This document shows positions 39,438 to 50,580 of a DNA stretch of 64,000 bases, piece by piece. A program made the translations under genes and the position numbers. Positions within the stretch are counted from its first letter, which is position 1. Each line of letters starts with the position of its first letter. This DNA is from Zonotrichia leucophrys gambelii (lineage: Eukaryota; Chordata; Aves; Passeriformes; Passerellidae), in contig NC_088169.1 of assembly GCF_028769735.1 (NCBI RefSeq), positions 45,971,229 through 46,035,228 of the forward strand. The letters run 5' to 3'. The notes under the pieces were generated by a model that was not told the origin of the DNA, searched no databases, and saw only the letters and a program-made list of their open reading frames with translations.

Positions 39438-42400
39438 CACTATGTTTTGAAGGGATCTCCTGCATTTAAGGAGAAGCAACTGTGAGTCATGTAGAATACC
39501 CAAGGCTGTATAAAATGTTTACAGATGTTTATATTTAGAGAGCTGAATTTAGCCTCAAGTACTCATGCATGTCCTTATTATATTGTTCGTCCTACTCTTG
39601 AATGCAAGAAAAATGAAGAAAGAAAAAGACAACTATGATCTGACCTCTCTGTTTACCAACCAGTTGTACACTTTGGGACTCTAGAAGATAATTCTCCTCT
39701 CCAGGCAGAAACTTGCAGGACACTGACCCAGAGCAGTGAAGTCCTGCAACACTTCTTCCTTTGGGCTGTGTCTAAATGGCATGCTAAATCTTCACTAAGC
39801 TGTATTTGTAAAGTAAATTGTGTTTGTCAGCTACATTGCTACTAATTTCTTGTGTATTACAGGCCAGATTGATAAAGGAGCATGGTGTTATACTTCCATC
39901 TTTCAACTTTCTTCCATGTTGCAATCTATTCTAGAAAAGAAATAACTTCAATATTTAAATAGGTAATACATTTAAAAGGTGACATCTTTGTACATTATGA
40001 AGATATGTTGTCATATGTTTTGAATAATAAAATATATTTTTTATTGTTTTAATGATTGCAGAAAATTTGCATTGTACTATGAAAAATTTCAGAATTATTA
40101 ATGTTTCTTCTTTGTCCTTTGAAACAAAGAAGAAACTTTTTTTTTGTTTAGAAGATCCTACTTTTCTTACTTATTTTCTTACCATCTCACTCTCCTCCTA
40201 TAAAGTGAGCAGAGCTGCTCACTTTAGGAGGAGACAGCTGAGTTTGATGATAAGGTAGTTCTGTTTGTCAGCCAATAGAGGGAACACTCAAACCTGGCCC
40301 TCCTGTGAGATAACAGGATGAAGTGCTCCTGCCGAGACACTCGGACAATCAAGGCTTTCTTTCTTGTGCTTTGTTACTGTAACCTATTACAGGTGACCTA
40401 CTTTCTTTATCCTCTCCAATAATGTAGAAGAATATCAGATCCAACTAAGATCCAAGCTGCCAACGTGGTCTGTAATTTCCAGTTTAGAAAGTAGCTGTAT
40501 CCAAAAGGAAAGGTAGTGTATAGGATTACCATCTCAAGCTTCATTATGCTAGAAAGCCAAGGTTAAATAAAACTTTGTAAAAGACTTGAAACCTGACATT
40601 TGTTTTCCAGTATAAGGTGAGTTTTTTTGAAGTTTTACATGAAATCTTCTTAAAAATTAAGTTCAAGGGCCATAGTTCAGACTTATGAAATAGACCTTTA
40701 CAATCTTAGCTAACAATACTTGCTATGTGAAAATATATTTCAGTAAAATTTATCACTGGAATCTTTTGAGGTAAATAAGTTGATAAAATTGCATCAAGCA
40801 TTAGGTTATTCATATAAAAATAAAAATCTGTCCTTGCCTTCCATCTGATGTCTCAATTAATGTGCCACACAAAAATATATTACTTTTTTCACTTCCACTG
40901 AAATGGATATTCAGGAGACTTCCGAATGCAGCATGAATTGGATGAATTCTGGTGCAGAACTGGCTCAAGAATTCTAGGAAAACATTCACAAAATCCACAG
41001 GGAAGACTGGAGAGTTTCATGCTACAAGAAAACTAAATTTTGGGTTAGTTTGAGTTGAGTTCAAATGACTGTAGGGAATCAATTACCTTGTCTGGACAGC
41101 AGAGAAAATACTAAAAGAAATTATTATGCTTGGGGGTATGCTGTAGGGAGACAAAGTTGCTAATGTGCCTCACAGCAGACAATTCATATGTTCCTCTGAA
41201 ATGTAAGGACATTGAACTGCAGGATGCAGTCCTGTGTTCCAGGACATTTTCTCTGGTTACTTCTGTTCAGCTGACTTTTATTTTGGGTCTAAGTAAGAGT
41301 AATACAATAGAAAAGGCAAATCTTCTAAACAGCTCCAAAATTTCCTAATTAGTACCTAACCTCTGTTTTACAATCCTTATATCATCATTCTTCATACTTT
41401 TGAATATTTCGTTATATGTTTTGGTTTTTTCATATGTTTCACTTCAGTAAATTTTTTATGCTTTTCCTGGTATTTTCCATTGGTTGACGCTTGGAAATCA
41501 AGTTAGAAATATGCTGCACATTACTGTAAAACAATGTAGAAATCCTTTTAAATCTAGATGCATAGTAAGAAAAAATATTAATATTTCTACCATTGTTATA
41601 TCAGGGAGTAGGTTTTTAAAATTATCTATTGCATATTTAATAATAAAGCAGAAAGAAATATTCCTGTTTTTAGGGTTAAGAGTTATTTTATTATGTAAAA
41701 GGTCAGCAGACAAAACACTTCATTGCCAGTCCACTTGTCCATTGTTCAAGAGCTGGATATCAGTTCTTTCCTAAGTTTTCTCTCTGTATTTTAATGTTCA
41801 CTTTCACTAGCATTAGCCTAGAACTTCTAGGTCTTGATGACAGTATTCAGTAATTACCTACCAGAAAGACTAAAAAGAATAGACTAATGTGCAGGTAATC
41901 TTTTTTCTGCAACATTTTTCCCCCTGCTCCTTACATAATCCCTAATGATCAGCAAAAAATGCACTATAACAGAAGTATTTGTTCAACATTAACTGTTGCT
42001 TTAAGTATACAGAAAAAGTAGGGATTAACCAAAGAAAGCAAAAAGGCTTCTTAAGTAACTTAATACATGTTTGCATAAAAGCCAGTTATTCTTCAACTGT
42101 ATTATCACAATGAAAAAGAAATATGTGTTCATTTCTGCTGTCATATATATGTTATTATTTCTTTAAGGTTATTATTGTCACCTAGCATTGGTTACAGAAA
42201 TATGGGAAAGTTCCTGGGTTATTGCAGATAGAAGAAAGTCTCAGCAGATCATTCAGTATGAATGAACACATTCAAATTTAATATAAAGCATGACTGAGAA
42301 TTATCTTCACAGAGATAATTCAGTGTGTTATGCATATTAGTGCCAGAGAGGTCACTGGTTTGTATTTTGTTCAAAAGATAATTCTGGAAGGAATACCACT

Positions 42401-43490
42401 TTTATAGAAATCCTCTAACAATGGTACTGAAAAAGTAATTCCTTGAAAGAGATGTTGAATTAGGTCATCAGCACAGCCTGCTGTGCTGTCAGTTTTGCCT
42501 TTTCCCAAAAGACTAACATAACCCATGTGAGGATTTTGTACTTTGCAAAGAAGACTGGAGAGAAGAAAGTGCTATTTAGCACAATTTCAACTTAGCAGCC
42601 CTAGATTTCATTTATTCATGAATGTTTAAAAAAGTATATAATGCTTAAGAGACTTTAATGAAGCAGAGCTTTATTTCTCACAGTACAAGATTTCATGGTT
42701 ACTGAACTTCATACAGAACATAATTGCACGATAAACATGACACAGAGGACATCAAACTTTCTAGAATTTTTCAGATTTTAACAAAAAGACCCTATGCCTT
42801 TTGCACATAGCTCTTGTAAAAATATACTCCTTAGTAGCTGTACTCATGCTTATGTTGTGTATCTATTATATTATAACAAGAAATAAAACCCCCAGTTATC
42901 TAACGACCAGTCCAATAAATCTTCTTAGAAGTAATTGATACAAAACTCATACATACGGAATCATCTTCCAGAAGCACCTTTTAATATTAATTCATTTATG
43001 TTTTATTCTGAAAGTGCTGACAGGGGAAAACTAGAGAACGAACTTCCACTTTGTCAGGACATTTATTTTATTTACAGCTTGTTTACGTTGAATCTTCTTG
43101 CATCTTGTATAACAAGATGGATGCTGATGATATTGGAGTACACTCACAATAAATAGTTTTTCAGAAAATGCAAGTTCTGTGCACCCCTTTTTGACATTTA
43201 AAAGCCCTCAGAAACTGGCAGTATACTTTGGTCATTCATCCATTAAAAAGAATTAACTAAATCTCCAAATGGTGTTGATCAATGTACCTCAAAGCGTAAC
43301 TCTAAATTATATCAGCTGGGGACCTGATTTATTTCAGAAATGAACATGAATTACTACATAAGCAATTTGCTGATGGAAAAGGCTGAGGTGATGAATTTTA
43401 ATGAATCTTAGACCTTATTTTTTGGGATAAATTTTTTGAGGGAATATATGAATGTCTGAGAAAACTGACCATTCCAAATGAAAACAGACC
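39438..43490. other. AT-rich intergenic or intronic DNA
   Basis: No gene or recognised transposon. A 44-nt hairpin lies at 40191-40234. Open frames stay below 100 codons. Confidence 0.6.
40191..40234. repeat. Near-perfect 44-nt inverted repeat
   Basis: TCTCCTCCTATAAAGTGAGCAG pairs with CTGCTCACTTTAGGAGGAGA across a 2-nt centre. The only irregularity is a 2-nt bulge in the left arm. It is GC-richer than its surroundings. Confidence 0.88.
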
Positions 43491-43845
43491 TTTGCATGTC
43501 GCGGTCGAGGCGGTCACGACACAAAGCAGAGACTACAAGTCTCAGTTGGCAACACTTTATTGGTGAACATGGCTGATCTTTTATACACTTTCTAACTGTT
43601 TACCTTTCTTCTACCTTAACTACTGGCTACAATAAGTCAATACCATGCTATTGGTGAAAAGTTATAGTGACTTCACTTAACTTTCTAAAAATGCTTCATC
43701 TAGCTGCAAAGTGCACTTATCTTTCTTCTCTCGATCTCCTTGGTTACAGCTTTGGAGAAAGCTCCTTATCAGCTTCTTCTTACTTCTTGGCTTCTTCTCG
43801 CTCCTTTAGCTAACAGGCCCGCTGTTAGCCCCTTCTACATTTGCA
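43491..43845 (-). mobile_element. Compact solo LTR with perfect 6-bp target duplication
   Basis: The LTR proper is 43497-43839 (343 bp), beginning TGTCGCGGTCGAGG and ending CCTTCTACA. The hexamer TTTGCA occurs directly on both sides (43491-43496 and 43840-43845), an exact target-site duplication. Read on the minus strand it has a TATA box (GTGTATAAAAGATC, near 43574-43587) and CCAATAAAG, a polyadenylation signal, near 43555-43564. Six-base duplications and a short LTR fit class II (ERVK-like, alpha/betaretrovirus-like) elements. No internal genes remain. The exact duplication and intact CpGs near the end suggest a fairly young insertion. Confidence 0.9.
43555..43587 (-). promoter_or_regulatory. 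LTR TATA box and polyadenylation signal
   Basis: On the minus strand TATAAAAG is followed about 20 bp later by AATAAAG, giving a very short R region. Both signals are intact. Confidence 0.6.
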
Positions 43846-45162
43846 CAGGAAAAAAAATACAATATTATGAAAGTGAAAACATAGCAATTTACAAGTTTGT
43901 TGAGAGGAGATGAGGTAGAAGAATAATGCATCAAAAAATATAAGGAGTAGATTAAGGCACAGGGAGCTGATGACATTTCAAACACTAATACTGAACTCGA
44001 CAAGCACTCCCCATGTTTATGATAAGACATTCAGCTTCCAGTATCTGTTATATTTCTCAACCTTGACAAAATCTGTTAAGATTTATGATTTCTGATTTTT
44101 TGCATAAAAATAAAAAGTTGAAATGTATTATTGATCTGATGATAGACATATACTTACTGATACAGCCCAATTCTCTTTTTATTAATGTAGTGCCATTATG
44201 AATACATCTAGAGCATTCGACACACCTTTTGAGGTTACCACAAACCCTGAAAGTATAGAATTAACTGGCTTACACTAGAGATGTTAAGAGTAATGGCTTC
44301 ATAACTAGTCAATTTAGGGAGGACTCTCTTGGAGGAATCACGCTTCTTAAAGGTCTTCAGTGGGCTGAAATAGGCATTCTAGTCTCCCTATATGAATAGT
44401 GAAGGAGACCACTTTTTAATCAATGAATTAACTTGATAAATTATGGATGTAAGACTAACATGAATTGCATCCTAAAAATTATTTATCTTCATTGTCATTT
44501 AAAGGAGATTGACTTTGGCTGTTAATTGCAAATATCTAATCTAATTAGATAAATATCACTGCCTTGTTAGCTCAATTAAATTTCCTTACTAAATCTGAAG
44601 TTTAAAATTTTTACTTCTCTACTTTGTCAGGATCATAAATCTTGTGAATTTTAAGCTACATAAGAAATATAAAAGTACAATTTCCAAATTAAACAGAAAT
44701 CAGTGAGATATAGGATTTTTCTCTGTTATATGAATGAGAGAAAAATAAGAAATGCTTCAGTATTCATGAATAATTTATCTCCAATTCTATTTCCATAGCA
44801 TTATCTTGACAACAAAATATTAAGTTTTTCAATATTATTGGTTATGATTGTGTACCACCGATGAAAAAGTAAAGGAAAATCTACTCAGAATATAGTACAG
44901 TCTAACTATATGCACAAGACTATTTTACTTTCTCTTTCTTTATAAGAATTATATTCTATTAAGTCAATTATGCAGAGAAGTGAATTTCTTTTAAATTAAA
45001 AAATAATAATTAAAAAAATACTATAAACCTTTTTCCTGGTCATTCTACAATACCAAAGCAGAAGAACATATATTTTCTTCAGCATGCTAACATTTTTGGT
45101 TCATCTTGAGATCCTGTTTTTACTCATTACTTTTTTTTTTTCCTCAGAGTACACTTATGTGA
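43846..45162. other. AT-rich intergenic or intronic DNA
   Basis: I see nothing beyond AT-rich single-copy DNA and a T-run at about 45129-45141, just before the microsatellite. Confidence 0.65.
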
Positions 45163-45738
45163 GAAAGGGAAGGTCTGGAAGGGAATGGGAAGGAGGGGAG
45201 GAGGGGGAAGGAGGAGGGAGGGGAAGGAAGGGAAGGAAGGAGGAAGGAAGAGGAAGGAAGGAGGAAGGAAGGAGGAAGGAGGAAGGAGGAAGGAAGGAAG
45301 GAAGGAAGGAAGGAAGGAAGGAAGGAAGGAAGGAAGGAAGGAAGGAAGGAAGGAAGTGAGGAAGGAAGTGGGGAGGAAGGAAGGAAGGAAGGAAGGAAGG
45401 GAAGGAAGGGAGGAAGGAAGGAAGGAAAGGAAGGGGGAAGGAAGGAGCGGAGGAGGAAGTGGGGAGAGGAAGGAAGTGGCGAGGAAGGGGGAAAGGAAGG
45501 AGGGGAAGGAAGGGGAAGGAAGTGGCGGAAGGAAGGAAGGAAGGAGAAGGAAGGAAGGGGAAGGAAGGAAGGAGGAAGGAAGGAATGAAGGAAGGAAGGA
45601 AGAAGGAAGGAAGGAAGGAAGGAAAGGAAGGAAGGAAGGAAGGAAGGAAGGAAGGAAGGAAGGAAGGAAGGAAGGAAGGAAGGAAGGAAGGAAGGAAGGA
45701 AGGAAGGAAGGAAGGAAGGAAGGAAGGAAGGAAGGAAG
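45163..45738. repeat. Long GGAA-type purine-strand microsatellite
   Basis: About 575 bp in which the plus strand is almost entirely G and A. Pure (GGAA)n runs lie at about 45293-45355 and 45626-45738. Between them are GGGGAA, GGAGGAA and GAAGTGG variants. Long open frames on both strands (Lys/Glu/Gly-rich or Ser/Phe/Leu/Pro-rich) only reflect the repeat. The right edge passes without spacer into an LTR fragment. Confidence 0.97.
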
Positions 45739-46110
45739 ATGGGTTGAACTTGGCTGAACACCAGATGTTCACTAAAGTCATTCTATCATTCACTAGTGGA
45801 CCATGGAGAGAAAATATAATGAAGGACTCACGGGACAAGATAAGGACAGGGAGAGATCACTATCAATTAAAATCATGGGTGAAACAGAATTGATTTGGGG
45901 AAACAAATTAACTACCCATCAAATAAATTTAGGATAATAAGAAATAAAACCAACCCTAAAAAGCATTCTACCCTTCTCTTCTTCCTGGGCTCAGTTTTAC
46001 TCTTCAATTTCTGTACCTCCATTCCCTGGAGCAGGGGCTGCAATCAGTCCATCCCAGGCTGTCCTTTCCTCCTCAGGATGTGACGCTTCACGCTCTTCCG
46101 GGGCTACAGA
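45739..46110 (-). mobile_element. Partial avian ERV LTR abutting the microsatellite
   Basis: This is the same family as the LTR at 18296-19390, in reverse. It carries GATGGGTTGAACTTGGCTG at the family terminus, then GGAGAGAAAATATAATGAA, CAAGATAAGGACAGGGAGAG and AGAAATAAAACCAA, and fades after CCTCCTCAGG. Only the 3' third of the LTR is present. The CCAAT/TATA half is missing, so it lacks a promoter. Confidence 0.85.
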
Positions 46111-49100
46111 GTGTTTCCAAGTTGCAAGGTCAAATCACACAGGCTTATAGCTGTTCCATTACCCCAAGTGCACATTAACCATGTCCATGCTATATAAAAA
46201 TTTGCACTTGGATCTGCATTAGACCCCAGTAAGCATAACGGGAAGGTGAAAAATTAGTAAGAAAGCAATCTCCCAAACAGTTCAAATTATTTGGTGGCAA
46301 AAAGTCAATTAATTACACTTTGGTGAAAAGGAATTTTTACCAAGACTACAACCAGTGAACATTGCTTTTTCCACATGGAAAATAGAGAGTGGAAAGAGAA
46401 AAGAGCAGACAAAGCAAAAAGCCATATTATGTGTATTTTCTCATGGTCAAAAATAGCTGATTTTACCACTTCAAGGTTCCTTTGGTATTTCTTTAGCACC
46501 TGGGACTATTTTTTATTTCCAAGAGAATAATTTCTTAAAAATTTCTAGTATGTATTTCCTTCTTTGTGGTCTAGTTAATCTTTAAATTTGTCTGGCAATT
46601 CACATATTTTAAAATGATATTTCAGTACTTAAGGAGAAATTTGATTAGCTCAGTAAATATTGCTAATGTGTGAGGTTTTTAAAATTTTACTTCCTCCTCT
46701 GCTTTCCAACTCCCACTACCTCCCCAGTCTGTGTATTTATCTGCACTGTCTGGATTTGTTCATTATTCAGAAAAGAAAGAGTGAAATATGATAGGGAAAG
46801 AAAGTACTATCAGACTTCCAAGTGTGTTGAAACTACTGTTGGAAATGCAAGTTTTATGAGAGACTTTTTTTTCATTTACAGCTCGATTCATAAACTAAAA
46901 CGTTATTATATTTACATACATTTCAAAAAAACCCCATATTTTTTATGCATATCTGAACCAAACCTAAAAACATTTTTTATCCTTTACTGATTTTAATATA
47001 AATTGTTTTACATTATTTTCAGTTTTCTGGAGATGCTGTAAAGCTCTCAAGCAAAGCCCTCTTGGGAAAACTTATGGTTTAAAAATATCCTTTATATAAT
47101 GTACTATGCAAATTACAGTATGAAGAAGATACTTTTTTTTTCTTTGCTTTGTGCTCTGGGATCATAAAACCACACTAAAATTTATAAAACAGAGAAAAAT
47201 AAAAGGGGGGAGAGGAAGAGGAATTCAGCATTCTTCTATACTTTTTTTAAGTCTGTGTATTTAATACAGATTTTTTTTTAATTTAATAGTATACAAAGTG
47301 AGTATGCCGCAAAGGTTAAGTGATGTGCAGATGATGGCCTCAATCGGATTTTAATACAACATATCAAGATCTGTATTCTCTTATTTGCATATACATTCTA
47401 TTTTAATTGAATGGCTAACAAGGAATTTTTTCCCTCTGTACACTCCCATTTTTCATTCCCCTCCCACTGTGAGTCCTGCAGAGCTCTAGTTTTCACTGGA
47501 TTGTCAATTCTGTGAGCTAGATTAAAACAATGAGTGAAAGTATCATACAGAAGGTAAAAATATATTGCACAAAGTTGTATGGTTCTTCCCAAGTGCAGCC
47601 TTAAGAGACCTGAAACAATGTGATGAGGCCATGATTCCACTGTCATGCTGGCACAGGGACAGAACTCAGACTTATATTACAGGACTGCCATGCTCAGTTT
47701 CTCACCCACCCTTATCAAGGCTCCCACGACTCTTCTTCCTCACATACATCAATCTGACTGACAGTGCCTTTTCTTTGTATAAACAGCGATGTATCAACTA
47801 AACCTGACCTGCAAGTACTGCATTATCCTGTAAAGGAGAACCTATTGTTTTGTGACAATGTTTTTTTGTGACATCCATAGAATTTGTGTTAATTTGCTGA
47901 CTATTTGGGCATTTAGGTAGGGGGAAGAGGATAGGGTTACAGTGGGGGAGTTACTACCAATATTTTCCTTTTTTGTTCTAGGAAAATTACTAGGCACTTC
48001 TAACCACCTACAAGAATAACAATGGGGTTTATAACCTGAAGCTGATGTACAAGAGATATCATTGTGATTCTACAAGAAGTTCAAGCAGACACACATTTCA
48101 AAATTTCAGCTGTATTTTAGTACCTCAGCTTGCATTTTGTTTGCTTCTTTGTGTTTGGCTGGTTTTGCCAATAAACCAAATCTGGGTGAGCAAGTGCTCA
48201 ATTTTATTTTCCTGTAGAGTAGAATGATTTTACAGTGAAAGAAAATCAGCATAGAAAAGCATCAGTGCTTACTTCTCTTTGTCATGTATCTATCTACAAA
48301 TGCATTGTGGAGCCAGGTGGTGGTAACTGGTGAATATGAACTGATGAGGAAAGAGCACCCTGGTAGCAGATTTGAGATCTACGGGTTTGTAACTGATTTT
48401 TTTTTTTAATAAAATTTTGTAATATTTTCTTCTGATTTAGAAATAAAGCCTTGACTTTAAACTGTTTTAAAACTCGTGATAAATGGATTATACTTTCTTC
48501 ACTTCACAAGAACCTGAAGGGAATTTCCATATTCTTTCATTACAATGTAAAATTCAAATTTCAACTTTATCATGGTTTGTGAGCATTCTGAACTATTGTC
48601 CAGAAATAAAAATAAAATATATATAAGTTATTCAAAGCAATAATTTTCTGATATTATTTGCCATTAAGGAGGAAGAAACTGAAAAGAATGGGTTAATTTT
48701 CATTCTGGTCATCAATTTTCAATAACATAGAAAATGTTTGAATACTACTCTGACAGTAGAAATAAATGTGTCCTTTTTATAAATAGAGAAATGGAGCTGT
48801 GGTTCCTGAGATCATATCTCTTGACATCAGCTCATGTGATGAATAAGGAGATCATAAGAAAAGAGGAGACAATGCAATCCACTTAAACTCTCTTGTAGAG
48901 CCATAGAAATCCTTTGGTGTACAAAAATTTAACTATTTTTCTCAGTTATCCCAGTTGAACAAAATATATTGCCTCTCACAGTGAGTCTTACCTCATTTAA
49001 TTCCAAGTCAAGCAGAACAAAGGGTTTTGCCACTTTGTTCAGGTAAGATAATGACTGAAATAATGACTGATTGTACCTCCTGACATCTGATGCCATTAAC

Positions 49101-49339
49101 TGTTTATAAATTGCACAGGTTTGCACACTTTTATATCTATCATACTGAAAACGCTACCAGAAGAATAAGTTCTGACTATTTGTGGCTTTTTTATCTATAT
49201 CAACATCTAATCTTTGTCAGTATCTGTCTTTCTGGCATCATGCCACACATGCACAAGTCAGCTTCATTACATAACCAGAAATTTTTTTAAAAGAAATAAA
49301 AATATCAAAAAAGTAAGTAAGTCTCCAGCTTAAAATACC
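46111..49339. other. AT-rich intergenic or intronic DNA
   Basis: No gene or recognised transposon. Open frames reach about 106 codons, with no coding character. Confidence 0.6.
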
Positions 49340-49380
49340 AAAAAAAAAAAAAAAAAAAAGTAGAAGTCTAGTGCTTCTAC
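49340..49380 (+). repeat. A20 run followed by a short hairpin
   Basis: Twenty A residues at 49340-49359 are followed at once by GTAGAAG and CTTCTAC around a 7-nt spacer. The A-run could be a retroposition tail, but no body is recognisable upstream. Confidence 0.75.
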
Positions 49381-49410
49381 CATTACCACATAATGATATC
49401 ATAGCACATG

Positions 49411-49590
49411 AAATATCCTACTGGGTCAGACAGTCTGGGTCAATCTATCTAGCTAAATATGCTGTTTCAGAGAGTGACAAGAGGGAATGCTGTTAAGGAA
49501 AAGAGCATGAGCCAAGATAATGGCTTGCTCCATCCCCTTTGTATTTCTCCATTATCCAGAGTTCTTGTAATAGGGGCATTACAAAGTATA
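49411..49590 (+). mobile_element. Very old interspersed repeat (amniote CR1-like/SINE-like)
   Basis: CCTACTGGGTCAGACAGTCT followed by a GGGTCAATCTATCTAGC-type segment, then AGAGGGAATGCTGTTAAGG, resembles an ancient repeat found across reptiles and birds. Its consensus there includes CTGGGTCAGACCA and GGTCCATCTAG. Divergence is high, so the match is tentative. Confidence 0.4.
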
Positions 49591-49605
49591 TCCTTGCATA
49601 GTCCT

Positions 49606-50580
49606 TGTCGAAAGTTAACCTTGGCAGGCTTCCAGATATCCATCTGCTGCTCTCACTCTCACTGCTCAGCAACAAAGGCAGAGAAAAATAATGAGAAGGA
49701 GCTCACAGGTCAAGATAAAGACAGGGAGATCACTCACAAATTATAGACACAGGAAAAAATGAATTTACTTTGGGAAGATCAATTTCATTTATTGCCAATT
49801 GAAAAGGGTCTAATATAATGGGAAATAAGAATAAAAATAAAACCTCTTCTTCCTCACCCTCCCCCTTCTTCCAAGGATCTGTGTCACTCCTGACTATTTC
49901 ACCTCCTCACTACCCTTGAGTGGTGCAGTGGGATGGGGCTCTGGTTAATTCACAATACTTTGTCTTGGCTGCTCCTTTCTCTTCATGCTATTCCTCTGTT
50001 ATAGGATGTAGTACTTCCCAGGGGAAGTCCTTCCTTAAAGAACCTCTCCCACAGGTTACAGATTCTGCTAGAAGGTGTGCAGCTGCACAGGGTCCCTATG
50101 GAATTCAGCTTCCTTCAGGGAACATCCACCACAGCATGGTGACCTCCATGGCTTGCAGGGCGGGTATCTGCTTCTGTGTGGGTCTCTCCACAGGCTGCAG
50201 TGGGACAACCCACCTCACCACAGTCTTCTCCACGGGCTGCCGGCACCTGGAGCACCTCCTGCCCCTTCTTCTTCGCTGACCTTGGTGTCTGCAGGGCTTT
50301 TCCTCTCACTCCTCTCTTATACAGCTCCAGCCCAGTATATTTTTTCCCTTCCCCTTTCCCCTTTTTTCCTGTTATTATTGTATGCTAAGTATGTTATTAT
50401 TGTATGTTAAGTGTGTTATTATTGTATGTTAAAGTTGATGATTGGCTCAACTTTGGCTAGTGGCATATCTGTCTGTCTTGAAGCCACCTGGAGCTGTCTT
50501 TCTAACTCAGAGGGGCAGCTCCTGATCTCTTTCCACAACCACCACCTCTACTGCTACAAAAATCCTGCCACATAAGCCCA
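49606..50580 (-). mobile_element. Solo LTR of an avian ERV, about 975 bp
   Basis: A reverse-oriented copy of the family at 18296-19390. The left end TGTCGAAAGTTAACCTTGGC matches the family 3' terminus with changes, and the right end is CTGCCACATAAGCCCA. Matching blocks include CAAGATAAAGACAGGGAGAT, CACCTGGAGCACCTCCTGCC and GCTGACCTTGGTGTCTGCAG. A 22-bp tandem repeat sits near 50370-50434, where the family's TATA region would lie. No internal retroviral sequence and no clear target duplication are visible. Divergence suggests an older insertion. The open frames across it are incidental. Confidence 0.85.
50370..50434. repeat. Three-copy 22-bp tandem repeat inside the LTR
   Basis: TGTTATTATTGTATGTTAAG is repeated three times with one or two changes. 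It is absent from the copy at 18296-19390, so it arose after that lineage separated. Confidence 0.85.

Noticed and set aside
45144..45893. Long open frames of up to 227 codons on both strands
   Set aside because: They are translations of the GGAA/TTCC microsatellite (Lys/Glu/Gly/Arg or Ser/Phe/Leu/Pro repeats), so they carry no gene evidence.
49920..50410. Overlapping plus-strand open frames of 70-119 codons
   Set aside because: They are antisense to a recognised solo LTR and have no domain.
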